64,000 nt of DNA from Pseudarthrobacter psychrotolerans (GCF_009911795.1 NZ_CP047898.1:4216001-4280000), one strand, 5' to 3'. Shown: positions 19,020 to 27,463, numbered from the stretch's first letter. The notes: generated by a model not told the origin, from the sequence alone. Translations and numbers: made by a program.

Positions 19020-19499
19020 GTGGGATTCTTTACTGCCGCCCGCCAAGGGCGCAAGGACGATGCTGATCTGGGGAAGGGCCTTTGGCGGCGCGCCCACGAT
19101 CGTTTCCACCGGGGCCTGGACCGCTATCACCAGGTCCTCGAAGGTGTTGAAGACGAGCAGCTTTATGCCGAACTGGTGGAAGTAGCCAACGAGCTGGCGG
19201 GGCTCATGGAGCGCGTCCGGGTTGTTTGCGTCGAGGCCCAGCGGCGGTCGCCCAGCGAGGGTCTGGACATTCCCGGGGACTTGGCAGGTGTACACCGGTC
19301 GCTGTCGAAGGCGGGCAATTCGCTGGCTACCACTGCCGAGGCTGCCGCCATGCTGCGGCTCGCCGTCGGTCCCATCCCGGTGGGCGCGGCCTCAGTGCGC
19401 CGCCGCGCGGAATCCGTGTTTGAGCAGGTGGCGGACGCCGAACGCCGGCTCGCCGAGGATGCCGCCGCCGGTGGCCAGCCCGAAAGCCTTTCCGGCTAA
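19020..19499 (+). CDS. Hypothetical helical protein downstream of bpa
   Basis: 159-aa protein that I do not recognise. It is almost wholly helical and charged (FHRGLDRYHQVLEGVEDEQL, ELAGLMERVRVVCVEAQ), with a predicted coiled-coil-like C-terminus (RRRAESVFEQVADAERRLAE). It has no signal peptide or membrane segment. The GTG start was chosen because the frame opens just after bpa and codon usage fits from there. Being 8 bp behind bpa, it may belong to the same transcript, but a role in the proteasome system is speculation. Confidence 0.65.
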   Translation: MGFFTAARQGRKDDADLGKGLWRRAHDRFHRGLDRYHQVLEGVEDEQLYAELVEVANELAGLMERVRVVCVEAQRRSPSEGLDIPGDLAGVHRSLSKAGNSLATTAEAAAMLRLAVGPIPVGAASVRRRAESVFEQVADAERRLAEDAAAGGQPESLSG

Positions 19500-19502
19500 A
19501 CG

Positions 19503-19688
19503 TCAGGCGGCGATCCGGGCCTGACCCACGGCAACAGCGTCGATGACGGCCCACGATTCCTCGCTGCCGCAGTTCCGGCTGGCGAAACGTTCGGCTTCCT
19601 TGAGGGAGTCGAAGCTTTCACTGAAGATCCGGCCGCAATCGGGGTCGAAGTACGTGACGTGAAATTCCTGTGCAAGTTGGTTTTCCAT
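19503..19688 (-). CDS. Small hypothetical protein (61 aa)
   Basis: Short protein MENQLAQEFHVTYFDPDC..., rich in acidic and aromatic residues, with two cysteines. It reads like a small soluble domain (YFDPDCGRIFSESFDSLKEA). It has no RBS; CAGACT lies 6 nt before the ATG, a weak match to the leaderless pattern. A TTG five codons upstream is an alternative start. The family is not recognised. Confidence 0.55.
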   Translation of the reverse strand: MENQLAQEFHVTYFDPDCGRIFSESFDSLKEAERFASRNCGSEESWAVIDAVAVGQARIAA

Positions 19689-19727
19689 AAATCCAGTCTG
19701 CAACCGGGGTCTGACAATAACCGTTCA

Positions 19728-20707
19728 TCAGTCCCGCGTGTTGCCCAGGCGTAGCACCCGCTCCTGCGCGAGCATGGCTGAGCGCTTGGCCCTGGCAGCT
19801 GCCCGCGCCGCCTGCTTGGCCTCTGCTGCCGCCGTGCCCAGGCTTTTCCTGGCGCTTTCCAGCTGCTCCTCCGCGGCTTTGAGCCGGTCCCGGAGCTCAC
19901 GTGTTTCGCGGATCAGGTCCGCGACTTCAGCCTCCGTGTCCGCCAGCTGACTTTGCCGGTCCGCAGCCAGCCGGGCGGATTCCGACTCGGCTGCCTTGGT
20001 CTCGGCCAGGGCCGCGTTGGCTTTCTCAAGGGCCGACGGGGACGCCGGTCGCGGAGTCTCCCGGACGGCCTTGAGGCGTGGCTGGTCCACAGGCTTGCGG
20101 GCGTGTTGTTCCGCCGTCGTCCGTTCTTCTTGCCCCGGTGCGGCGGCAGGTGGCTGCTTTGGACTGCCTGGGGGAATGATTCGAGGCTTGGGTACAACGC
20201 CCGGAACAGCCACAGCCCCCGCGAGATCCACGGTGTCCACGCCGTCGGCGGACAGTGCCTGGACCAGCAGCCCGCTTTGGACGGCGGCGGTGGCACCTTC
20301 GTCGGCCGTCATCGCTTGCAGGGTCCGCTCGACGTCGGCCGCGATCGTTGCGCTGATGCTGCGCCCCTGGCGTTCGGCCACGGCGCGGGCGGTGCCGACG
20401 GCGGCCCCCAGCAGGGTGCGGCGCTCCCGTGCCAGTTCCCGCAGGGCGGCGGCGTCGAGGGATGCCTGGGCCCCCGCATCCGTTGGCCAAGCTCGGCAAG
20501 CTGAGCGAGCATTCCCGGCTCATGGATGGCCAGCATGTTGACGGCCCAGGCCGCCGCTGACGGTTTTGGCAGGGCCTTGACGGCGGCAGGCAGTTCTTTC
20601 CCGGAACCGGTGGTGGCTTTCGCTGCGGCCGTCCGGGCGGCCACAAATTCCTCGAAAGGCAGGGCGTACAGTTCGAATGCGATTGCCGCCAGCGCCTTGT
20701 CATCCAT
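19728..20707 (-). pseudogene. Hypothetical coiled-coil protein, broken by a 1-base frameshift
   Basis: Unrecognised protein. The N-terminal part (MDDKALAAIAFELYALP, LPFEEFVAARTAAAKA, AAAWAVNMLA) is in one frame down to about 20475. The rest (AERQGRSISATIAADVERTL, then a long Ala/Glu/Lys-rich coiled coil ending VLRLGNTRD) is in another. Adding one base to the C5 run at 20471-20475 joins them through MRGAQASLDAAALRELARER and gives 326 aa. The N-terminal block looks conserved; the C-terminal 130 residues form heptad-like coiled coil. Leaderless start: TATGAT lies 7 nt before the ATG. Confidence 0.65.
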
Positions 20708-20714
20708 GCACGCC

Positions 20715-20720
20715 ATCATA
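20715..20720 (-). promoter_or_regulatory. -10 hexamer TATGAT of the coiled-coil gene
   Basis: Seven nt before the ATG at 20707 on the minus strand. No Shine-Dalgarno sequence is present. Confidence 0.5.
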
Positions 20721-20757
20721 GGGGGAGCGCTCCGCGACGCAGTGAATGCCCACCGCC

Positions 20758-20763
20758 TAGACT
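20758..20763 (+). promoter_or_regulatory. -10 hexamer TAGACT of the lipoprotein gene
   Basis: Six nt before the ATG at 20770, with no Shine-Dalgarno sequence. It faces away from the opposite-strand promoter 37 bp to the left. Confidence 0.5.
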
Positions 20764-20769
20764 GGCCGC

Positions 20770-21270
20770 ATGGGAAGAGTGTGGGGGCTCATTGTCCGGC
20801 CGGCGGTTCTGATGTTGGCAGTCTGCATTCCGGTGGCGGGCTGCTCTACCGCCTGTCCCGCGATCGGGTGGGTCAATTCGGTCACCGTTGAACTGGCGGG
20901 TGATCTCTCGCGTGTGGATTCCGTGCAGCTGTGCGCCGACGGCGCATGTTCGGAACTGCGCCCGGAGCCCGGGACAGCGGCGCCGCGTATTGTCGTGACA
21001 ACGCCGCTGGATGCGTCGGCTCCGTTCACCCCTGAAGCCCAGCCGACCATGGCCCCGTTTTACGCTTCGCGGGTCGACGCCGATACCTGGCGGTTCACCG
21101 TCGTCAATATGAGCTCCCCTGACCACGTGACGGCCAAAGCGCTGTCTGCCACAGGCGAGGTCCTTGCCGTGAAGGAAGCCGATCTGGACTGGAATCGGGT
21201 GGGCGGCTCAGCCCAATGCGGCGGGCCCGGGGAAGCTTCGCCCGTCGAGCTCACGGTACCGAACGGCTGA
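20770..21270 (+). CDS. Predicted lipoprotein of unknown function
   Basis: 166-aa exported protein. The N-terminus is a lipoprotein signal peptide (RPAVLMLAVCIPVAGC, lipobox VAGC) with the acylated cysteine at residue 25. The mature part has further cysteines (ACPA, LCADGACSEL, AQCGGP) and a beta-rich look. The family is not recognised. Leaderless start: TAGACT lies 6 nt before the ATG. Confidence 0.75.
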   Translation: MGRVWGLIVRPAVLMLAVCIPVAGCSTACPAIGWVNSVTVELAGDLSRVDSVQLCADGACSELRPEPGTAAPRIVVTTPLDASAPFTPEAQPTMAPFYASRVDADTWRFTVVNMSSPDHVTAKALSATGEVLAVKEADLDWNRVGGSAQCGGPGEASPVELTVPNG

Positions 21271-21281
21271 GCGGGGGCACC

Positions 21282-21416
21282 TTGGCCACGCAACGGGTAC
21301 CGGCCTTCGACTGGAAATACACCCGCACCGATCTCAACGACTACATGCACCGGCTGGACAAACACGGACCGCCCTTGCCGCCTGACCCCCGGCGAACTAA
21401 CGAAAATCTCCACTAG
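21282..21416 (+). CDS. Small hypothetical protein (44 aa)
   Basis: TTG-started ORF encoding ATQRVPAFDWKYTRTDLNDY... and ending PPDPRRTNENLH. The third codon position is strongly G/C-rich in its middle part, as in neighbouring genes, and GCGGGGG lies just upstream as a possible RBS. It sits 12 bp after the lipoprotein gene and its stop overlaps the convergent cutC stop by 4 bp. The family is not recognised. Confidence 0.45.
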   Translation: MATQRVPAFDWKYTRTDLNDYMHRLDKHGPPLPPDPRRTNENLH

Positions 21417-22156
21417 CAGTTGCCGGCCGTGCGGGCAGCCCGGACTATCTCTGCGTCCGTTACGTGGTATTCCGTGGGATCAGTTCCATCCCGGCCACCC
21501 ACGGGCATTGCGCCGGGCGGAAGGGTTGACACTGTTTTTTTGGCGGACAGGTGGACGGCGTCCATTCCGGACCGTTTCATGGTTGGAATGTCCTGGATTC
21601 TCAGCCCGCCGCCGGCCATGACCTCAAGGCGGCCGGCAGAGAACCGGGCCATGTGTGCCAGTATTTTCAGGCCTTCACCCGCCGAAGCGGCCCGACCGGA
21701 GCTCAGAACACGGGTGAAACCGAGGCCTATCAATACGTCCAGGGCTGCTTCTGCGTTCGGGGTGTGATCGATGGCCCGGTGGAATGTGAGCTGCGCCGAG
21801 GGGTTTGCGTTCCGGGCGCACTCAACGAGACGGCGGGTGGCGGGAAGATCCACTTCACCTCCGGGCCCCAGGGCTCCAAACACGACCCCGTGGGCACCTT
21901 GCCTCAGCAGGTGCTGAGCCTCGCGTGCCATGGTGTCCAGCTCCGCGGTGGAGTAGATGAAGTCGCCAGGGCGGCACCTGATCAGCGGATGGATCTCCAA
22001 CCGGCCGGCTACTTGCTCCGCTGCTGCGTCCATCAGGCCCTGCGACGGCGTGATGCCGCCGAGTTCAAGGCTGCTGCATAGTTCGATCCGGTCGGCACAC
22101 TCAGTGGCGGCGATTCCGGCACCCTCAGCGCTGACCACTGCAATTTCAAGTTTCAT
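21413..22156 (-). CDS. cutC: CutC family protein (copper homeostasis / TIM-barrel)
   Basis: 247-aa TIM-barrel protein. Family landmarks are ECADRIELCSSLELGGITPS near residue 19, IHPLIRCRPGDFIYS near 55, HGVVFGALGPGGEVD near 88, LTFHRAIDHTPN near 124 and VMAGGGLRIQDI near 179. CutC has been linked to copper tolerance, but its biochemical role is unsettled. CAGGAGTT gives a good RBS for the ATG. Its position next to the nag genes suggests, but does not prove, a sugar-related role. Confidence 0.88.
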   Translation of the reverse strand: MKLEIAVVSAEGAGIAATECADRIELCSSLELGGITPSQGLMDAAAEQVAGRLEIHPLIRCRPGDFIYSTAELDTMAREAQHLLRQGAHGVVFGALGPGGEVDLPATRRLVECARNANPSAQLTFHRAIDHTPNAEAALDVLIGLGFTRVLSSGRAASAGEGLKILAHMARFSAGRLEVMAGGGLRIQDIPTMKRSGMDAVHLSAKKTVSTLPPGAMPVGGRDGTDPTEYHVTDAEIVRAARTAGNC

Positions 22157-22492
22157 GCGTAACTCCTGGCGTTGAGGACGGCCGTTCAGTGGTGGCCAAA
22201 TCGTTTGGGGCGGGGTCTTGGGAGGGTCTTGGCGGGGCGGGTGAGTGATTGCAGGTCCGGGGACAATTGAGGGCAGGGCGTCCGGCTCCTCCGGGGTGGT
22301 TTCCGGTCAGGCTGGGCCCGATCTCCTGGCGTGACTCCGTGCCGACACAGCTTTGCTGGCACCCGCTGGCAGCCGGAAGCAACTGGATTAGTTGTGCTCG
22401 GAAGATGCCTTCGAGGCCGGGAAATGACCCGCCCTCGCCTGGTCCCCCCGGTCTAAGGCTGTCCGGGGGGGCACCAAGCCCTTCGCGCGGTG
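22157..22492. other. Intergenic region without a recognisable gene
   Basis: 336 bp between cutC and nagB. Open frames here have poor codon usage and no recognisable product. The only clear structure is the GC-rich hairpin listed separately near its right end. Confidence 0.5.
22441..22475 (-). terminator. Possible terminator hairpin after nagB
   Basis: GGTCCCCCCGG pairs with CCGGGGGGGCACC (one bulge) around an 11-nt loop. It lies 18 bp past the nagB stop on the minus strand. There is no T tract, so Rho-independent action is uncertain. Confidence 0.4.
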
Positions 22493-23293
22493 TTAGAGCC
22501 AGGGTCTTGTGGGGCTGTGGTCCAGTTGGTCGTTGAATTCCTGGGCCTCGCGGTAGTACTCCTGCATGGTCAGCTGGGAGGCGGCTGCTGGGTCCAGGAT
22601 GATGACGGCCCTGCGGTGCAGTTGGAGAACTGAGGCCGGGCAGTGGGCGCTGACCGGCCCTTCGACCATTGCTCGGACCGCGTCGGCCTTGTTTTCTCCT
22701 ATGGCAACGAGTACGGCGAGTTTGGCATCGCGGATCGTCCCTAGGCCCTGGGTCAGGCACAGTCGGGGAACGTCGCCTTCGGGGAAGTACCGGGCGTTGT
22801 CCGCCCGGGTGGCTCCGGCAAGGGTCTTCACCCGGGTGCGGGATGCCAGCGAAGATGTAGGTTCGTTGAAGCCGATGTGGCCGTTGGCTCCGATTCCGAG
22901 GATCTGGATGTCCACCCCTCCTGCGGCCACGATGGCAGCGTCGTAGCGTTCAGCCTCGGCGATCAGGTCCGGGGCGTCTCCCTGCGGGGTGATGAGCTGG
23001 CCCAGGGGCAGCTCCATGTGGTCGGTGAGTTCCCTCCGGATGGTGGAGTAGTAGGACTGTTCGTGCTCAGGAGGCAGCCCGGCATACTCGTCCAGCGTGA
23101 AGGCTGTGACCTGGCCGAAGCTGAGCTGTTCTTCGCGGTGCCGCCGGATGAGTTCCTAATAGGTGGATTTCGGTGAACCACCGGTGGCCAGTCCTAGTAC
23201 GGCAGGTCCCTGCCGCACCCGCGCCTCGATGATGTCCGCGGCCCGGACTCCTACATGCTCATCGGACTCACACAGAACTATCTGCACGGTCAT
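22493..23293 (-). pseudogene. nagB: Glucosamine-6-phosphate deaminase with an in-frame amber codon
   Basis: Would convert glucosamine 6-phosphate to fructose 6-phosphate plus ammonia. The full frame is 266 codons, the usual family length, from ATG 23293 (MTVQIVLCES) with RBS AGGAAAGG. Codon 46 is TAG (23158-23156), between GGSPKSTY and [10 protein letters not shown]. After it the sequence is well conserved: [20 protein letters not shown], the catalytic loop [16 protein letters not shown] and the allosteric-type C-terminus. A CAG-to-TAG change would explain it. A protein re-initiated after the stop would lack the phosphate-binding GGSP loop. Its start overlaps the end of nagA by 26 bp. Confidence 0.85.
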
Positions 23294-24548
23294 TCCTTTC
23301 CTGCGTTAGTGATGTGCCGGCACGGTAGACCTGCAACAGTTCAAGTTGTTCAGTGGTGATGAGCAGGTCGGCCCGGTAACCTCCGGCGATGGCGCCAACC
23401 TGGTTGAGACCGACAAGCCTGGCCGGAGTCGAGGACGCCGCCGTGACGGCATCAGCGAGGGGGATGCCCCACCCGACGCAGCGGCGCACGTTTTCCAGCA
23501 GACGGCTTGTCGCCCCTGCGATCGCCCCGGGCTGCGCACCTTCCGCTCTTGGGGCCAGCCGGGCAACACGGTCATGGACGATCACTTCCAGGCTGCCCAG
23601 GGTGTAGAGGCCGTCCGGCATCCCGGCCGCCGCCATGGCATCCGTGACCAGCGCGATCGATCGCGGGCCCACCAGGTCGAAGACCATGCGGATGACCTCC
23701 GGGTCCAGATGTATGCCGTCGGCGACCAGCTCCACCACCATCTTTTCCGGGGACTGCCGGGCCGCCTGCAGCAGGACCGCGATGGGCCCAGGCGCCCGGT
23801 GGCCCAGCGGGGGCATCCGGTTGAACAGGTGCGTCGCCGACCACGGACCTGCGGCATCGGGACCCGCGTTGCTCGGGCCGTTGTCGGGCGTGCCCGCCAG
23901 GGCTTCCCGCGTCCGGGCGGCAGTGGCGTCAGTGTGGCCGAGGGACGGGACCACACGGTACTTGCGGCAAAGCTTCACCAGTTCGGCAAAGTGCAGGGTT
24001 TCCGGGGCGAGGGTGATCGAGCGCACCGTGCCGCGTCCCGCCTTGAGCCACCGGTCCAGGAGCGCCGGGTCGCCGTCGATGATGGCTGCCGGGTCCTGGG
24101 CTCCGCACATGCTCTTAGCGATGAACGGACCCTCCAGGTGCAGGCCGGCCAGGGTTCCCTCGTCCACCAAATCCCGCAGCACCGCGATCTGTTCCAGCAG
24201 TACGTGCGAGGGTGCCGAGACCAGCGAGGCGAGCACCGACGTCGTTCCCTGGACGGCGTGGTGACCCGCTGCCAGGCGCGCTCCCTTCGCATCAGCGGAG
24301 AACGTGTGCCCCAGGGCGCCGTGGCAGTGCACGTCCACGAGTCCGGGCAGGATGAGTGGCACCTGCTGGATTTCGACGTCGAGACCGTGTGGAAGGTCTG
24401 CCGTGGGGCCGCACCACAGGATGCGGCCCCCGGCAACGACGACAGTGCCGTCGTCGATCATTTCTTCGCTGGGGCGGCCGGTGACGAGGCGGCCCCGCAG
24501 CCCCAGCCCGCCGTCGGCGTTCAGGGGAAGCGTCCGGTCAGCTGACAT
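23268..24548 (-). CDS. nagA: N-acetylglucosamine-6-phosphate deacetylase
   Basis: Amidohydrolase that removes acetate from GlcNAc 6-phosphate. It has 426 aa with metal-binding motifs LVDVHCHGALGH near residue 70, GLHLEGPFI near 133, SLGHTDATA near 204, SATHLFNRMPPLGH near 238 and the catalytic Asp in ALVTDAMAAAG near 300. The ATG (MSADRTLPL) lies 11 bp inside the end of nagE, so the two are coupled; a longer upstream start would run further into nagE. It is followed by an overlapping nagB, making nagE-nagA-nagB one operon. Confidence 0.92.
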   Translation of the reverse strand: MSADRTLPLNADGGLGLRGRLVTGRPSEEMIDDGTVVVAGGRILWCGPTADLPHGLDVEIQQVPLILPGLVDVHCHGALGHTFSADAKGARLAAGHHAVQGTTSVLASLVSAPSHVLLEQIAVLRDLVDEGTLAGLHLEGPFIAKSMCGAQDPAAIIDGDPALLDRWLKAGRGTVRSITLAPETLHFAELVKLCRKYRVVPSLGHTDATAARTREALAGTPDNGPSNAGPDAAGPWSATHLFNRMPPLGHRAPGPIAVLLQAARQSPEKMVVELVADGIHLDPEVIRMVFDLVGPRSIALVTDAMAAAGMPDGLYTLGSLEVIVHDRVARLAPRAEGAQPGAIAGATSRLLENVRRCVGWGIPLADAVTAASSTPARLVGLNQVGAIAGGYRADLLITTEQLELLQVYRAGTSLTQERNDRADSSV

Positions 24549-25824
24549 CGGCTTTGGCCATTGAGCCGTTCTCGTCGGTTTCATCTTCGCGTCCCATGGT
24601 GCGCAGGTTCCAGCGACGGATCACGAAGCGGAATACCAGGTAGTAGACGGCGGCGTAGCCGAGCCCGATGGGGATCAGCCACAGCGGATTTTGGGCGATC
24701 CCGAAGTTCAGGACGTAGTCGATGGCTCCGGCGGAGAACCCGAACCCGTGGTGGATGCCGAGGGCGTTGACCAGCATCATGGACGTCCCGGTCAGGACCG
24801 CGTGGACGAGGTACAGCGGCCACGCCACGAACATGAACGAGAATTCCAGCGGTTCGGTGATCCCGGTGAGGAAGGCTGTCAGGCCGGTGGAGAGCATAAT
24901 GCCGCCCACGATCTTCTTCTGGCCAGGCTTGGCTTCGTGCCAGATGGCGAGGGCGGCCGCGGGCAGGGCGAACATCATGATGGGGAAGAATCCGGTCATG
25001 AAGACCCCGGCGGTGGGGTCGCCGGCGAAGAACCGGTTCAGGTCGCCGTGGGCGCCGTTGTAGTCGCCGATGATGAACCAGACGATGGAGTTCAGGATGT
25101 GGTGCAGGCCCAGCGGGATGAGCAGCCGGTTGACGGTCCCGTAGACTCCGCTGCCGACCACCGTGTTGTCCGCGACGGCATTGCCGACCGCTGTCAGTCC
25201 CGTGTTGAAGAACGGGTAAATGAGGGCCATCGCCACGCCGATCACGATGGCGGCGAAGGAGGTCAGGATGGGTACCAGCCGGCGGCCCGCGAAGAACCCC
25301 AGCCAGTCCGGCAGTGTGGTCCGGTGGAACTTCTGCCACAGCCACGCCGTCGTCAGGCCCATCACAATGCCGGCCAGGACGCCGTAGTTGATGACAGGAT
25401 CCTTGCCGCCTTCCGGGGCGGCTCCCAGCACCAGGGGTGCCATGACTTTGAAAACGTTGGTCAGGACCAGATATCCGACGACGGCGGCCAGTGCCGTGGA
25501 ACCGTCACCTTTTTTGGCGAAGCCAAAGGAGATGCCGACGGCGAAGAGCAGCGGCAGGTTCTCGAACAGGGCGCCGCCGGCTGCTCCGATGACCTGGGCG
25601 ACGGTGGTCAGGGATTCGAAGCGGCCGAGCAGGTCGTCCTGGCCCAGGCGCAGGAGGAGCGCAGCCGCGGGGAGGGCGGCGATCGGGAGCATGAGGCTGC
25701 GCCCGAAGCGCTGCATGTTCTGCAGGGCTTTGCCGCTGCCCTTGGCCTTGCCCGGAGCCGGGGCCGAGGCCGGGGCGGCCAGCGGGGCGGCCCCGGCGGA
25801 TGCTGATGGGTTTTCCGTGGTCAT
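24538..25824 (-). CDS. nagE: PTS EIIC component, N-acetylglucosamine/glucose type
   Basis: Membrane channel of the sugar phosphotransferase system, 428 aa, encoded as EIIC alone. A flexible Ala/Pro/Lys N-terminal tail (about 30 residues) precedes MQRFGRSLMLPIAALPAAALLLRLG. The conserved substrate loop is near residue 315 (LTGITEPLEFSFMF), and the GlcNAc-type HHGFGFSAGAIDY segment is near 365. It lacks fused EIIB and EIIA domains; these are separate genes across the divergent promoter. GAGGAA serves as RBS. Confidence 0.9.
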   Translation of the reverse strand: MTTENPSASAGAAPLAAPASAPAPGKAKGSGKALQNMQRFGRSLMLPIAALPAAALLLRLGQDDLLGRFESLTTVAQVIGAAGGALFENLPLLFAVGISFGFAKKGDGSTALAAVVGYLVLTNVFKVMAPLVLGAAPEGGKDPVINYGVLAGIVMGLTTAWLWQKFHRTTLPDWLGFFAGRRLVPILTSFAAIVIGVAMALIYPFFNTGLTAVGNAVADNTVVGSGVYGTVNRLLIPLGLHHILNSIVWFIIGDYNGAHGDLNRFFAGDPTAGVFMTGFFPIMMFALPAAALAIWHEAKPGQKKIVGGIMLSTGLTAFLTGITEPLEFSFMFVAWPLYLVHAVLTGTSMMLVNALGIHHGFGFSAGAIDYVLNFGIAQNPLWLIPIGLGYAAVYYLVFRFVIRRWNLRTMGREDETDENGSMAKADVS

Positions 25825-25889
25825 GATGTTCCTCGTCTCGAAGAGGGCGGTGCTTGTGCGGAGGCACGGGATTCAGTATTGTTTTGCTG

Positions 25890-25905
25890 ACTGGTTATAA
25901 CCAGT
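25890..25905. promoter_or_regulatory. 16-bp perfect palindrome, DasR/NagR-type (dre) operator
   Basis: ACTGGTTATAACCAGT lies between the divergent nagE and EIIB genes, 66 bp before nagE and 105 bp before the EIIB start. It fits the DasR-responsive element pattern ACTGGTCTAGACCAGT outside the central bases. The GntR regulator encoded three genes away is the likely binder. Confidence 0.75.
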
Positions 25906-26010
25906 GACAACCATCACTGTGAAGGGCGCCGGCCTCAGTTGTCAACCTCAGGCTGTAAAAAGCCTTTTGAGCCCGCAGTCATTCACGGCGAACCAACTCC
26001 AGGAGTGGAC

Positions 26011-26241
26011 ATGTCCAAAGCAGAAATCATCCTCGCCGCCCTTGGCGGCGCCGAGAACGTCGAAGAGATCGAAGGGTGCATCACCCGCCTGCGCACCGAA
26101 GTGGTGGATGCCGCGCGCGTTGACGAGGCCGCCCTCAAGGCCGCAGGAGCGCACGGCGTGATGATGTCCGGCACGGTGGTTCAGGTGGTCGTGGGGCCGG
26201 AAGCCGAAAGCCTCGCCGAAGACATCCAGGACCTGATGTGA
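26011..26241 (+). CDS. PTS EIIB component (GlcNAc/glucose type)
   Basis: 76-aa stand-alone EIIB domain. The phosphorylated cysteine is Cys23 in IEGCITRLRTEV, and the C-terminal segment (HGVMMSGTVVQVVVGPEAE) matches the family. CAGGAGTGG is the RBS. It receives phosphate from EIIA and passes it to sugar bound by the EIIC encoded divergently. The stop overlaps the EIIA start (GTGA). Confidence 0.92.
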   Translation: MSKAEIILAALGGAENVEEIEGCITRLRTEVVDAARVDEAALKAAGAHGVMMSGTVVQVVVGPEAESLAEDIQDLM

Positions 26242-26738
26242 GCAGTCCTGACGTGAGCACGGAAGCACCGGCCCGGATCATCAGCGTTGTCTCCCCCCTG
26301 CCGGGGCTGCTCATCCCGCTGAGCGAGGTGCCGGACCCCGTGTTCGCCAAGGGGCTTGTGGGCGGCGGGGCCGCCGTCATCCCCGATGACGACGCCGGCG
26401 TCCTCACCGCCGTCGCACCGCTGGACGGCCGGGTCATCAAGGTCATGCCGCACGCCTACATCGTCCAGCACGCGTCCGGGCCCGCGGTGCTGGTCCACGT
26501 CGGAATTGATACGGTCGGGCTGAAGGGCGAGGGCTTCAGCGTGATCGCGAAAAAAGGCGACCAGGTCCGCGCCGGCGATCCCATGATCACCGTTGATGTC
26601 ACGTTTGTCCGTTCGAAGAACCTGAGCATGTGCAGCCCCGTGGTGGTGCTGGACACCAAGCCGGAGGCCGTTGACTCCCCGGCCTCCGGCGGCCGCGTGG
26701 AAGCTGGTGGGCACCTGTTCAAAATTCCCGGAAAATAG
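26238..26738 (+). CDS. PTS EIIA component (Glc family)
   Basis: 166-aa stand-alone EIIA. The Glc-family core is clear: VVSPLPGLLIPLSEVPDPVF near residue 17, the histidine-rich VMPHAYIVQH near 75 and the phosphorylated histidine in VHVGIDTVGLKGEGF near 90. The GTG start overlaps the EIIB stop by 4 bp. It transfers phosphate from HPr to EIIB. Confidence 0.92.
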   Translation: MSSPDVSTEAPARIISVVSPLPGLLIPLSEVPDPVFAKGLVGGGAAVIPDDDAGVLTAVAPLDGRVIKVMPHAYIVQHASGPAVLVHVGIDTVGLKGEGFSVIAKKGDQVRAGDPMITVDVTFVRSKNLSMCSPVVVLDTKPEAVDSPASGGRVEAGGHLFKIPGK

Positions 26739-26743
26739 GGGAC

Positions 26744-27463
26744 ATGGATACGGCAGGGGAACTAAAACACGTCTGGGTCCGCAAGCAGATCCAGGACCTG
26801 GTGGCCGCTTCGCTGCGGCCCGGGGACGCGCTGCTTGGAGAGCGCCAGCTTGAGGAGCAGTTCGGCGTCTCCCGCATTACGGTGCGCCGGGCCATCTCGG
26901 ACCTCGTCCAGGACGGAGCGCTGGTGCGGATCAAGGGCAAAGGAACCTTCGTCTCCCATGGACTGGTGCGCTCCACCCTGCACCTGGCCTCCTTCAACGA
27001 GGATATGCGCGCCGCCGGTTTCGAACCCAGTACCCGCGTGATCACCGCGCTGACTGCGGTGCCGCCGGCAGCAGCGGCGGAGCATCTGGGACTTGCCGCA
27101 GGGCAGGAGGCGTACCAGGTGCGTAGACTGCGGCTCGCGAACGGGGCTCCCGTGAGCGTGGACGATTCGTGGCTGCCGCCCCATCTACTGCCTGGTCTGC
27201 TCTCGGGTGACCTGACGGGATCTCTCTACGGGGTCCTCGCAGCCTTCGGGCACCCCGTGCAGCATGTCGAACAGACCGTTCAGGCCGCCGCGGCATTGGA
27301 GGAGACGGCCGCCCTGCTGGACATCGCACCCGGGGCGCCCGTTCTGCTCTTCCGCCGCCGTTCGTTCACCGGACCCAACGATCCAGGCCCGCCTATCGAA
27401 TACTCCATCTCCACCTACCGCTCAGACCGGTACCAAGTCTCGATGCGCCTCGGGCTCGGGTAA
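26744..27463 (+). CDS. GntR/HutC-family regulator, NagR/DasR type
   Basis: 239-aa repressor. The winged helix-turn-helix is at residues 8-75 (LLGERQLEEQFGVSRITVRR, then KGKGTFVSHG) and a UTRA ligand-binding domain follows (SFNEDMRAAGFEPSTRVITA to IEYSISTYRSDRYQ). DasR/NagR proteins bind glucosamine 6-phosphate or GlcNAc 6-phosphate and release dre-type operators; the palindrome in the nag divergent promoter fits. It starts 5 bp after the EIIA stop, so it is cotranscribed and probably autoregulated. Confidence 0.87.
   Translation: MDTAGELKHVWVRKQIQDLVAASLRPGDALLGERQLEEQFGVSRITVRRAISDLVQDGALVRIKGKGTFVSHGLVRSTLHLASFNEDMRAAGFEPSTRVITALTAVPPAAAAEHLGLAAGQEAYQVRRLRLANGAPVSVDDSWLPPHLLPGLLSGDLTGSLYGVLAAFGHPVQHVEQTVQAAAALEETAALLDIAPGAPVLLFRRRSFTGPNDPGPPIEYSISTYRSDRYQVSMRLGLG

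Noticed and set aside
22157-22492. Additional gene between cutC and nagB
   Set aside because: Candidate frames have poor third-position bias, low-complexity Pro/Arg/Gly translation and no RBS.
23156-23158. Recoding of the nagB TAG (pyrrolysine or suppressor)
   Set aside because: No supporting genes or context are visible; a point substitution or sequencing error is simpler.
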